From contig NW_004450303.1 in NCBI RefSeq assembly GCF_000321225.1, positions 87,064-151,063 of the forward strand: a stretch of 64,000 bases of DNA, written 5' to 3'. The position numbers and the translations under genes were made by a program. The notes beneath the pieces are model-generated. The model worked only from the letters and a program-made list of their open reading frames with translations, made no database searches and had not been told where the DNA came from. This DNA is from Odobenus rosmarus divergens (lineage: Eukaryota > Chordata > Mammalia > Carnivora > Odobenidae). Numbering within the stretch: the stretch's first letter is position 1; each line of letters opens with the position of its first letter. Positions 10,215 to 20,915 of the stretch are shown piece by piece.

Positions 10215-10222
10215 TTCCTTTT

Positions 10223-12370
10223 AAGATAGTTCCTACTTCACCCCTAATTTAGTTCAGAAATGAAAACTAGCTGAGAGTTTTATCAGAGCAGTGAAGACAC
10301 TCCCTCATAGATAATTGGAAATGTGAATAGTAAACTGCTATAATACACAGGACTTCAATAGACTTTGTCTAAATCCCCTTTAAATAGTAAGTATGTTGGC
10401 TGCCTGACTGCTGTCTCTTCTAGCAGTTTTCTAGACAGGCTATTTCTCAGTGAAGTCAGACTTTCTCTTCATAGTGTGGGTCACATTTATTATCAGCCAA
10501 CTTGTTAAAGCTCAGAGTGAGGGGATGGCTGCCAACCTTACTAAGTGCAGATTTCAATTTCATTATCAGTAGGTTAACTGTTCCCTGGGTCTCTTATTAA
10601 GGTCAGTCTGATTCAATAGCCTGCAGCCTTCTGGAAGCCAGTCTGCTTTCTCTCTGTTTTTCCGTGTGTTTTTTATTTTTTAATTTTTTTTTATTGCTAT
10701 TGTCTGTTAACCAGGTGAATGCCATAAACAGACCTTTGTTCAGGGCCAGATATCAGAATTTAATCCTCATATTTCCTATGCACTATTTCCATACATTTTC
10801 AAATAAAAGTTGTGCAGCTAATAATCATTTGGGGATTTTTTGGATTATTTAAGTCATTTAGGGACATTTTTAAATAATTCAGACACATTAAATGAAATAG
10901 CAAGTAGATGTTTTCCAAATCAATTTTATTTCCTTTTATAATATGTCAGATTTGATATTCTGTGTAGAAATAACTAAGTTCTGTAGTCAACTGGCATTGA
11001 AGATTCTCTTCTTCCCCTAATATCCCCTTTGTGGAGATCAAGGTTTAATAGAGGGAAGGGGAAGCTCAGATCTTGGAAAGTCATAGAGCAGTAGAGTAGA
11101 AATAGAGTGGAAAGTAGTAGAGCACATGGAGTTTAGGAAAATGCACAATGCAGTCTATTGTGGTAATTTTCATTATGTAAATGTGGCATTCAACTTCTGT
11201 TTGACTTTCAAGGTTTCAACCTTTTTTCTCCACACCAGCCAAAGAGAAGAGATACAGCTCAGCAGTGAATGAAGGAATTTTCCATGAGGACAGGAGAGAG
11301 AGGAATTCTTTTGAAAGGACAGAAGTAACAAATAAAATATTTCATTTAGTTTTGTCACTTAAATTGAAATACTTGCTAATTGTGTGGTACTTTCGGAAAT
11401 CTCTATAGATAGAATCATGTGTTTTTGTTTTTTTTTTCCAACTACCAGTATTCTGACCGCAATAAATACCTCAATAAATACTAACCTAGTATTTAGGACA
11501 CTAAGCCTCCTTTTTAGTTACTAAGAATCTCAGTTCAACCCCATTCTGAGTGATGAGGAAAACTTGTAGTCATCCTAGGACATTTCACACTTTGGGTCTC
11601 TTGTCTACTTGTTATTGTTGTTGTTTTTGTTTAAGGAGTTCCAGAAATGGTGGTTCAACCTAAGCTTTATTGTCTGTCATTTTACCATACGGTGCACATA
11701 TTTTAAAAACATAAAAAAAAAAAAAAGAGGATTTTACGTATACGGAAAGGAAGACCTAGACTTTTCACATTGAAGTAGAGTAACAAATAAAGTTTGTGAT
11801 AAAGATTGCATGTTTTAGAGTAAGACAAAATTGGATTCAAAGTCTTCATTAATTCCTTATAATATTGGGAAGACAGGTTACATAAAATCACTGTTACTTA
11901 ACTTCTTGATGTTGGGAAAATGAAAAAAAAAAAAAGAAACTGCCATATAGTTTTGTGGTAAAAATTAAATAAGATAATTTTACTAATATTCAGTTTTAGC
12001 CCTAATTTTAGCCACCACTGCCAGTCATTGTTATGATTTTAGTTACAGTTTGTTCTCAAGCTCCCAACTCATTTGAAACGCAACGTTTTATAGATGTGAC
12101 CCTGGGTGGGGGTGGGGGGGGAGGTTAATCTATCAAGAGCTATTTAAATTGAGATGTTTATTCTGCCTAGTTTTGACTGAAAAAAAAATAATGTCATTTT
12201 GGGGGAATCAAATGTTTTCTTTTTCCTTAAAGACTAACATAAAGTGAAAAAATTACACTTTATTCTATCTTTAAATCCTGTCAGCATCCCTGCCTTTCTG
12301 AAGCTACATGGATTCTTTACATAGCTACAGTCATAATGCAGGGCATCTGAGGAGAATACAGATTTGTTTT
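10223..12370. other. Mostly unique sequence, no gene seen
   Basis: Repeat-poor apart from a weak MIR at 11800-12010. The block 10380-10660 has a more balanced base composition than its surroundings. Homopolymer runs include A14 near 11714 and a G-rich run near 12105-12122. No exon with plausible splice sites and coding bias was recognised. Confidence 0.4.
11800..12010 (-). repeat. Degraded MIR, minus strand
   Basis: ATTGGATTCAAAGTCTTCAT, then TTACTTAACTTCTTGATG, GAAACTGCC and GTGGTAAAAATTAAATAAGA follow the order of MIR landmarks in reverse orientation, at heavy divergence. Call is tentative. Confidence 0.45.
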
Positions 12371-12384
12371 AATAGTCATATTCA

Positions 12385-12563
12385 GGGGCACCTGGGTGTC
12401 TCAGTTGGTTAAGCATCTGCCTTTGGCTCGGGGCCATGGGATGGAGCCCTGCCTCAGGATCCCTGCTCATTGGGGAGTCTGCTTTTCCCTCTCCCTCTGC
12501 TCTTCCCCACCGCTCCTGCTCTCTCTCAAATAAATAAATAAATCTTAAAAAAAATAAAAAAAA
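12385..12563 (+). mobile_element. CAN-SINE with 14-bp TSD
   Basis: Plus-strand SINE, GGGGCACCTGGGTGTCTCAG to AAATAAATAAATCTT and an A-rich tail. The 14-bp sequence AATAGTCATATTCA is present at 12371-12384 and again at 12564-12577. The tRNA-like middle is shortened (GCTCGGGGCCATGGG). Confidence 0.96.
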
Positions 12564-12577
12564 AATAGTCATATTCA

Positions 12578-13850
12578 AAGCAAGTTCTTCTGAGAACAAG
12601 CATCAACTTCTTTTAAATTTTGGAGATTCCCATCTTATTGAATGTTTTACAGATAATATTAGGGAACACAAGTAGCATAGTTACACATTATTAATGTTTT
12701 TTAGTTGTGCCAACAAATAACCAAACATCTCTAGTCTTGTCTTTATTCTTAAATTTCATTTCAGAGAATGTCTTTTTCTGTAATTGTCTAATATGAAAGG
12801 TAGCTTAATCAGTAGTCCCATATTTACTAAGTACGTCTTTTATTTTCAGGATTGTCATTTGTTTTTTTCCCCACTGATTAGTTCCTTTTTAGAATGCAAA
12901 AAAGTTCTCAGGGAAAGATGAACATTCTTGAATTAAAATTATAAAAGGATAATTTAAAGAGTGAAATTTGATAAACAAGAAAATCTGCTCATATTAGGAA
13001 TATCTACGAGGGAAATCCGGTGAATCTAAAATTAACCAGGGTGTTAAAATGACAAGATAATAAGATTCTGTCAACTGTAGAGATGTTACCAGAGCAGCGA
13101 TATTTAGTGCTCAGCAGAGTGTGGGGATTCCTTTTTTTTTTTTTTTCCTTTTCTCTGAAAGAAACAAGTCCTTATAGAGTAATTTTGGGGAGGAATGGAA
13201 AAAGTAAATGTGTTTTACAGGAGAATATTTTTTGCTTGTCACTTCTCAATGACTTAGAGTTTAAATATATCTTTAGTTAATAGAAGCAATAAGAAGGATA
13301 AGTCAATACATTTAATAATATAAAATTAAAATATTAACAGCTCAGAGAAATCATTGGAACAACTGGATCAATGAAATGATAATGGATAATGTAAAGAAAA
13401 ACAGTATTTCTTAAAATTTGGCAAAAATGATTTTTTAAATCAAAATTTAATTTAATTTAAATTGTATTGATTTCTTTCTTGTTCCTCCTTCTGGCATTTG
13501 AAAATATGTTTGTGAATTGGTTATAAAGTCCAAGGAAGTCAAGGAAAGGAATATTTTAAAATACTAAAATAAAAGCCTTCTGACCATTAAAAAGTTTGTA
13601 AGATATATGAAACAAATATAGCTGATCAATGATCTTCAAGTGTTAAGGTTATAAGAGACCAGGAAAGATTGAGGAGCTGTTATTGTTTGTTTTTGAATTT
13701 TAAACACATCATTCATTCTTTCAATAAACCTACTATGTGCTATCCTTTTTCAGTGAAGATATATGTGATTTGCTAATATTTTCTTCAGAATGTTTGTATT
13801 CTTGTTTATAAGTATATTTGTAAGTCATTTTCTTTTCTTGTAATGTTCTC
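12578..13850. other. Unique AT-rich sequence, no gene seen
   Basis: No repeat family or RNA gene recognised, apart from a possible MIR/L2 scrap near 13705-13750 (ATTCATTCTTTCAATAAACC, CTATGTGCTATCC). A T14 run lies near 13133. Confidence 0.4.
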
Positions 13851-13854
13851 ACTT

Positions 13855-14610
13855 CCTGGTTTGGAGACGATACTGGTTTCAAAAAAAATGAATTGAAAAT
13901 CATTCCCTCCTCATTTCTGAAAAGGCCTTGTACACTATTGTTCTGATTTCTTCCACAAACATTATATAGAACTCACCTGTGAAACTGGTAGTGTTCCATA
14001 CGAAAATACTTTTAAATATTAATTCAGTTTCTTTTTTTTAAATATTTTATTTGTTTATTTGAGAGAGAGAGAATGAGAGAGAGAGCACATGAGAGGGGGG
14101 AGGGCCAGAGGGAGAAGCAGGATCATCACCTGAGCTGAAGGCAGTTGCTTAACTAACTGAGCCACCCAGGTGCCCCAATATTAATTCAATTTCTTCAGAT
14201 ACGTATGGCTATTCAGATTTTCTGTTTCTTTTGGGATCAGCATTGGTAAGTTGTATTTCCTACGTCATCTTATTGCTTCACTTACTTGCCAAAACATTGT
14301 TCATATGATCACATTTTATCATTATAAAGTTGAGTATCTGTAGTGTCTTTTTTATCTTTCCTGATATTGGTAAATTGTTTTTTTTTCTTGATTTTTCTAC
14401 TGTTGATTGTTGTATTTAAAAGTCCACAGTCATCTCTTAGAAATATCAAATATTAGCTTCTTATATTTTCTCTATTATGTTTTGATTTTCTGTTTTATTG
14501 ATTTCTATTCTTCATTGTTTCCTTTCTCTTGCTTAATTTGGTTTTAATTGATTATTTTTCTGCCTCTGAAAATGGAACCTTTGATCATTGATGTTTTGAT
14601 TTGTATATTA
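13855..14610 (-). mobile_element. Old L1 ORF2 fragment, minus strand, with nested SINE
   Basis: T-rich antisense L1 sequence (TTTTCTCTATTATGTTTTGA, TTTTATTGATTTCTATTCTT, TTTGGTTTTAATTGATTATT) typical of the ORF2 endonuclease-to-RT linker read in reverse. It is broken by the SINE at 14034-14176. Confidence 0.6.
14034..14176 (-). mobile_element. Internally shortened CAN-SINE, minus strand, with TSD
   Basis: Tail side TTTTTAAATATTTTATTTGT, GA-rich body, then AGAAGCAGGATCATCACCTG joins body directly to the B-box side, so the usual GCTGAGCAGGGAGCC... segment is missing. Head GAGCCACCCAGGTGCCCC. Flanks AATATTAATTCAGTTTCTT (14015-14033) and AATATTAATTCAATTTCTT (14177-14195) agree at 18 of 19 positions. 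Confidence 0.93.
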
Positions 14611-14611
14611 T

Positions 14612-15540
14612 TGTTAACTAACCTGACTCAGAAAAACTTGCTCTTCCTGCTGTGCTGCTTCTTTACTCTCACAGTACTAACATTCTTAGGACACCTCTGA
14701 CACCAGGTGTATGAGTTTGTTTGTTTGTTTGTTTCCCCACATCCAGCAATTCTGCAACACCGACTGGGTATCCTACAGTGCAACTCAGTTCTGAAACTGC
14801 CTACCTAGAAATTGCATCAGATCCCACAGATTGAGGGTTCAGTCTCACAAAGCTGCTTTCCACCCTCCAATGTCAATCATAAGTCCAAGTTGTTACCTGT
14901 GCTTCTGACCTGGAGGCTGTAAATTGGATGTTCCCAAGACTCCCTCCTTGGGCTTCATTAATTTGCTAGAATGACTCACACAACTCAGGAAAACAAGTTA
15001 CTTTTTATCAGTTTATTATAAAAGGATATGACAAAAGATACAGATAAAAATCCACATGGAAGAGATACATAGGGCATGGTGTGTAGAAGGGGCGTAGAGC
15101 TTCCATGCCCTCTCCAAGTGTACCACTCTCCTGGCACCTCCGCATGTTCCAACCTGGAATCTTTCTGAACCCCGTACTATTAAGATTTTTATGGAGGCCT
15201 CATCACAGAGGCATGATCAATTATTAACTCCATTTCTATCCCTTCTCTCCTCTATAGAGAATGGAGGGTGGGGCTGAAAATTCCAAGCACTCAATCATGG
15301 TTTTGTCTTTCTGGCAATTAGCCCCACTCAGGAGCCCACTAAGAGTCACCTCATTAGAACACAAGACAGTCTTATCACCCCAGAAATTCCAAGAGTTTTA
15401 AAAAAATGTTCCGGATGCTCTTATCACTTAGGAAATTCTAAAGGATTTAGGAGTTCTTTGCTAGGAACTAGAGTTGGAGACTAATATGTATATTTTCTAT
15501 GTATATTTTCTACATATATTTTCTATATTTCTCACATAAC
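14612..15540 (-). repeat. LTR-like mammalian repeat, minus strand
   Basis: Landmarks in reverse: CCTTGGGCTTCATTAATTTG, CTAGAATGACTCACACAACT, TTATCAGTTTATTATAAAAG, GGAAGAGATACATAGGG, TTTTTATGGAGGCCTCATCA, GGAGGGTGGGGCTGAAAATT, AGAGTCACCTCATTAGAACA. Reverse-complementing them gives the landmarks of the 5179-5572 repeat in the same order, so this is a longer copy of that family. An LTR identity is likely; I do not name the subfamily. Confidence 0.65.
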
Positions 15541-15560
15541 CTTATTAAAATTTACTTATT

Positions 15561-15972
15561 TTTTATTTAAATTCAATTAGACAACATATAGTACATCATT
15601 AGTTTCAGATGTAGTGTTTAATAATTCATCTGTTGCCAATAACACCCAGTGCTCTTCACAATATGTGCCCTCCTTAATGTCTATCACCCAATTACCCCAT
15701 CCCCCCACCCACCTCCCCTCCAGCAACCCTCAGTTTGTTTCCTATGATTAAGAGTCTTTCACAGTTTTTCTCCCTCTCTGATGACTTCCCATCCAATTTT
15801 CGCTCCCTTCCCTTATTATCCTCTGCCCTGGTTCTTATATTCCACATATGAGTGAAACCATATAATTGTCTTTCTCTTATTGACTTATTTCACTCAGTAT
15901 AATACCCTCCAGTTCCATCCACATCAGTGTAAATGGGAAGTATTCATCCTTTCTGCTGGCTGACTAATATTT

Positions 15973-16004
<32 letters not shown>

Positions 16005-17845
16005 CTTCTTTATCCATTCATCTGTTGATGGATATCTCAACTCTTTCCACAGTTTGGCTGTTGTGGACATTGCTGCTATGAACATTGGGGTGCAGGTGCC
16101 CCTTTGCATCGCTACATTTGTATCTTTGAGGTAAATACCTAGTAGTGCAATTGCTGGATTGTAAGGTAGCTCTATTTTTAACTTCTTGAAGAACCTCCAC
16201 ACCATTTTCCAGAGTAGCTGTACCAGCTTGCATTCCCATCAGAAGTGTAAGAAGGTTCCCCTTTCTCCACATCCTCACCAACATTTGTTGTACCCTGTCT
16301 TGTTAGTTTTAGCCATTCTGACTGGTTTAAGGTGGTATCTCATTGTGGTTTTGATTTGTATTTCCCCTTTGAGAATGATATTTGCTGTGGGCTTTTCTAG
16401 ATGGCTTTTATGCTATTGAGGATTGTTCCCTCTACACAGTGAAGAGTTTTAATCAAGAAACAATGCTGTATTTTGTCAAATGCTTTTTCTGCATCTATTG
16501 AGAGGATCATATGGTTCTTGTTCTTTCTTTCATTAATGTATTGTATCACATTGACTGATTGGTGAATGTTGAACCACCCTTGTAGCCCAGGAATAAATCC
16601 TGCTTGGCCATGGTGAATAATCCTTTTAATGTTCTGTTGGATCACATTGGCTAGTATTTTGGTGAGAATTATTGTATCCATGTTCATCAGGGATATATTA
16701 TGAGGAATATATCTATAAAATGTAAATGTAAAAATGAAAGTTAAAAAAAGACCTAAAACCAAAGAGTTTATAAAATAAGAAACTAGTTGAAAAGGAAAAA
16801 AAAAGCAAAAAAGAAAAGGAAAATTTTAAACCGAATGATAAAAGAATCATGAGAAGAAACCTTGAATTCTATATACTGTTTTCCCCTATCGTTGCAGTTT
16901 TGCAGTTCCATGTGCTCAGTAAATTTGGTATTCCCTGCTGTTCATCTGTTCTCCTGGGGGAGGGGCCTGCTGCACTGATTATCAGGTGTCTTTGCTTGGG
17001 CAGAGTTGCACTGCCCTGCCAGGGGCGCCAGGTTCACTCTAAGCGGCTTCAGGTTGTTCTGTGTGGCTTTAGTTCCCTGAAGGCTTTCTGAACAGCTCTA
17101 GAGGATGAAAATAATGAGGGCCACACCCCGATCTCCAGCCCAGGAACTGAAAGATCTCAGCCCCCTCTTCAGGAAACCCTCAGGGAAAAGCAGTCTTCAC
17201 TTTTGTGTGCATCAAGTCCTGCAAAGTCCTGCGGTGTACACCCACGCTGATCCTCCCGGCGGAGGGAGGAGGGCAGCCATAGCCTGCTGCTTGCAAGCCC
17301 TTCACACAGAGAGCAGTCACCTAATTGCACTGCGGTTTGTGGTTTATGGCAAACCTAGCTGAGAGCCCACTCCCGGGCTCACTGACTGTAGCCAGTTTCC
17401 CTGCTCCAGTGCTTGGGAACTCTCTGGCTCAGGCACCCCCATTCTTTCTGTGACCCTGGGCATCTTGAGACCACACTGTCCCACCTAGGATTCTGCCCCA
17501 CTTTGCCACCTAAGCACCTGTCAGGCATGGACGTCTCTCATGGGAGCAGACTTCTAAAAATTCTGATTTTGCACTCTGGGGCTCTATCACTTTCCAGTAG
17601 CCGGCTGAAAGAGGCTCCCAATCCCTGCCATTTATCTTTCGATATATCCCCTCCAATTTGCTTCTCCACACCTCCTACATTGCATAAGGTGGCCGCTTTT
17701 CTATTTGTAGAATTCCAGCAATTCTTTTCTTACATCTCAGGTTGAATTCATAGATGTTCAGAATGATTTGATAGTTATCTAGCTAAATTCAAGGGACCAG
17801 ATGAAATGAGGTCCCTTACTCTTCCACCATCTTGACTCCATCCCC
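15561..17845 (-). mobile_element. Internally deleted L1 with perfect 15-bp TSD, minus strand
   Basis: Three L1 blocks are fused. From the left: 3' UTR plus ORF2 C-terminal region (15561-16366), a piece of the ORF2 RT domain (16362-16697, including the IDAEKAFDK motif A), and a complete 5' UTR to the canonical 5' end (16698-17845). ORF1, the endonuclease and the rest of RT are missing. TAAAATTTACTTATT stands at 15546-15560 and again at 17846-17860, so the whole composite entered as one insertion or was deleted afterwards. Nothing in it can encode a working protein. Confidence 0.93.
15976..16003. repeat. (CA)n microsatellite inside L1 ORF2 end
   Basis: Run of 14 CA units at the place where L1 ORF2 copies in this genome repeatedly carry an expanded CA/TG tract (compare 7717, 31250 and 42607). 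Confidence 0.95.
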
Positions 17846-17879
17846 TAAAATTTACTTATTTAAAAAAATGTTTTTTATG

Positions 17880-19270
17880 TTCCAGGAACCTGCTTAGGTA
17901 CTACATTATATATGTGTGCCATATTTCACTGGTCTCCTCTTGCTTGTGCCACTTCCTTAGACTTTTCTTCGCTTTGATGGTCTTGATGGTGTTTAGGAGT
18001 ACTAATCAGGTATTTTGTATATTATCTCTATATATGGATATGTCTCGTGTTTTTCTTACAGTTAGATGGGAGTTATGTCCTTATGGGAGGAAGACCATAG
18101 AGCTGAAGTGCCATTTCATTACATCAAGGATACATACTATTCTAAGATGACTTATCACTGTTGATGCTAAGCTTGGTAACACCTGGCTTTTGTCAGGTTA
18201 GTCAGATTTCTCCACAGTGAAGTTATTCTTTTTTTTTTCTCTTTACATAATACTTTATTTAGAAGGAACTCATGAGACTCCAACACTTATGGAGTGGGGA
18301 ATTATGCTCTACCTACTTCAGGAAACGGTATCTACATAAGTTATTAAGAATTTTTCTGCATGGGAGATGTCTTCCATTTATTTTAATCATTTATTTATAT
18401 CAGTATGGACTCATGGATATTCATTTTATACTTTTAATTCAATACTCTTCTATACTCTTACTCAAGGTTTACAGTGTTGGTCATTGTGAGAACTTGACAT
18501 TTCTCCATCATTTTTTAAAGTAATTCCTTCCTTTTTTGCACTACATGTACTACAGTCTCATTTTATTTCCTGTCCCAGTCCTAGAATCAGCCATGTATCC
18601 AATAGGCCCTATAGTTTTCTTTAAATTAGGAAGTTAGACTTTCAGCTCTGGATGCTAGGCATGTTTGTTACTTGGCTGGGGGGGGGATGGGATCTTCTGT
18701 ATTACTCCAGTTTACAGTAAGGAAATACATGTGCATATCCATACCTGTGTATAAACACATATCTATAAATACTTCTGTATTAACTTTGTCTCAATATAGA
18801 GCTGCACATGAGTTTATTCTGGTGTCTCCAATTCTAATTTACTACCGTATGGATCATTCTAGCCTCCTCACCTTGCTTATTTACAAATTTCCCATTCCAA
18901 AGTAAGAAACCTGACTCCTACCAGCCATTATACATTTCCTTAATTTTTCAATTCCAGTATATATATATAGCACTATTAGAATTGTCAACTTGTATTTCCA
19001 TAGGAAATACCTTTATCAATTAGAGTATCTACTATGCATGTATAGCACTATTAGAATTGTTAATTTGCATTTCCATGGGAAATAATTTTATTAACTAGAG
19101 TACATTGCTTGTATATACTTGCTTATGCCTTAGTCTCACAGAGTTCTCTCATTTCCAAAGCATTTTTATCCTGCCTCCTCTAGTAAAGTTGCTTAATATA
19201 AGTGTAATAAGTTAGATGATTTTCTCACATTTTGCATTCCATCAGAGGACTCCCCAACCTATTAAATGAT
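17880..19270. repeat. Old L1M-like sequence, orientation unsure
   Basis: Sequence such as CACTGTTGATGCTAAGCTTG, GTCAGATTTCTCCACAGTGA, TATCAGTATGGACTCATGGA, AGTCCTAGAATCAGCCATG and GAGTTTATTCTGGTGTCTCC resembles a stretch I associate with old mammalian L1 elements. Attribution is from memory of the family. No intact frame. Confidence 0.45.
18966..19105. repeat. Diverged 75-bp tandem duplication
   Basis: TATAGCACTATTAGAATTGT starts at 18966 and again at 19041. The units continue in parallel (ATTTCCATAGGAAATA versus ATTTCCATGGGAAATA; AATTAGAGTA versus AACTAGAGTA). Copies differ at several positions, so the duplication is old. Confidence 0.85.
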
Positions 19271-19279
19271 TTTAAAATT

Positions 19280-19810
19280 GACATACATTACTGTTCACTC
19301 TTTGGGTTGTGAAGTTTTATTGGTTTTGACAAATATATAGTATAAGATATAAACTATTACCATATCATACAAAAAAGCTTTATTAGCCTAAAAGAATCCT
19401 GTGTTTCACCTATTCACCCTTCTCTCTGAACATCTTATAACCACTGAGCATTTGTATCATCTCTGTAGTTTTCCTTTTTACAGAATATCGTAATTAGAAT
19501 CATCCAGTATATAGCTTTTCAGACTGGCTTCTTTTGTTTAGCAATATGCATTTAAGATTCAAGTATGTCTTTTTGTGTCTTATTGGTCCTTTCATTTTAT
19601 TAATGAACAGTACTCTTTTGTGTGGATGTACTACAGTTTGCTTATTCATTCACCTATTAAAGGCTATGTTGGTTGTTTTCAGTTTTGCAATTATGAATAG
19701 GCTACTATAAATATTAACCTGCAATATCTTGTGTGAATATAAGTTTTAAATCTGTTAGGTAAATACCTAGGAGCATAATTGCTGGCCCCTATGGTAAGAA
19801 CATGTTTAGT
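19280..19810 (-). mobile_element. Old L1 3' end, minus strand
   Basis: Antisense ORF2 C-terminus and 3' UTR: AAACTATTACCATATCATAC, TACTCTTTTGTGTGGATGTA, TTTGCTTATTCATTCACCTA, TTATGAATAGGCTACTATAA, AGGTAAATACCTAGGAGCAT. Ends at about 19810 where the L1 order breaks. Confidence 0.7.
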
Positions 19811-20616
19811 TCCTTTGTTAGTATGTCTATATAGACAATCATGTTCTCTGCAGAAAAAAAGACAGTTATTTCTTTGTTTTTGGTCATTATATCTTTTAGT
19901 TCCCCATTTCTGCCCTCAATCACTTCTCTTCCCCCTGAAGAACTTCTTTTAATACTTACTCCACAGTAGGTCTACTAATCATGAATTCCCTCATTTTTAC
20001 TTTTTCTGATAAAGTGATTATTCTCATTTTTGACAGATGGTTTTATCTGCTGTAGAATTCTAGATTGGTGTTTTTAATTTTGACATTTTAAAATATTTCC
20101 CTCCAATATCTTCTTTCATGCAAACTTTCTAATATGGCATGCCTAGGTACAGTTTTTTGTTGTTATTGCTATTTATCCTAATGTTCTTTGATCTTCCTCG
20201 GTCTGTGGTTGGTTATCTCATTAATTTGGGAAGTTCCAAATTACCATTAGTAATTTAAATATTTCTTCTGTTATTTACTTTCTTCTCTTTCTGATATTCA
20301 AAATATACTTTTGTTATGTCTTTTGCATTTGCTCCACAGCTCTTGGATTTTCTGGGATTTATTTTATTTTTACTTTTTATTTATTTTTTTAAATTTTGCT
20401 GGAGAAGTTTTACTGACATTTTCAAGCTCATTAATTCTTTCCTTGGTCATGTCCATTCTACAGATGAGCCTACCAGAGACATTCTTCATTTCTGTTACAG
20501 TGTTTTAATTTCTAGCATTTACTTTAGATTATTTTTTAGAGTTTCTGTCTCTCTGCCTAGATGTTATGTTTATTCTTACATGCTGTCTACTTTCTCCAAT
20601 AACATACCAATCATAG

Positions 20617-20915
20617 GGGCACCGGGGTGGGTCAGTCAATTAAGTGTCTGACTCTTGATATCAGCTCAGGTCATGATCTCAGAGTCGTGAGATCCAACTC
20701 TGCCTCGGGCTCCACACTTGACACTCTGCTTGAGATTCTCTCTCCCTCTCCTTCTAGTCCTCCCTCTTCTCTCTCTCTCTCAAATAAATTGGGGAGAGCA
20801 TGTGTTGTAGTGAGTGCTGTGTATTGTGTTAAGACTGATGAATCACAAACCTGTATCCCTGAAACAAATAATACATTATATAAAAAAAATCTATTTAAAA
20901 CAAACAAACAAACAA
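20617..20915 (+). mobile_element. CAN-SINE split in its tail by an L1 3' end
   Basis: Plus SINE (GGGCACCGGGGTGGGTCAG to CTCTCAAATAAAT, about 20789), then about 92 bp of L1 3' end, then the rest of the tail (AAAAAAAATCTATTTAAAAC and CAAA repeats). The outer TSD is ACATACCAATCATAG at 20602-20616 and ACATAGCAATCATAG at 20916-20930 (14 of 15). Confidence 0.9.
20790..20881 (+). mobile_element. Short L1 3' end nested in a SINE tail
   Basis: GGGGAGAGCATGTGTTGTAG, GTGAGTGCTGTGTATTG, ATGAATCACAAACCTGTATC, CTGAAACAAATAATACATTA: the carnivore L1 3' UTR end, truncated to about 90 bp, inside the AT-rich tail of the SINE. The AT-rich site hides its own TSD. Confidence 0.85.

Noticed and set aside
16849..17745. 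Cluster of frames (80-110 codons) that could be exons
   Set aside because: Again L1 5' UTR, inside an element bounded by a perfect TSD.
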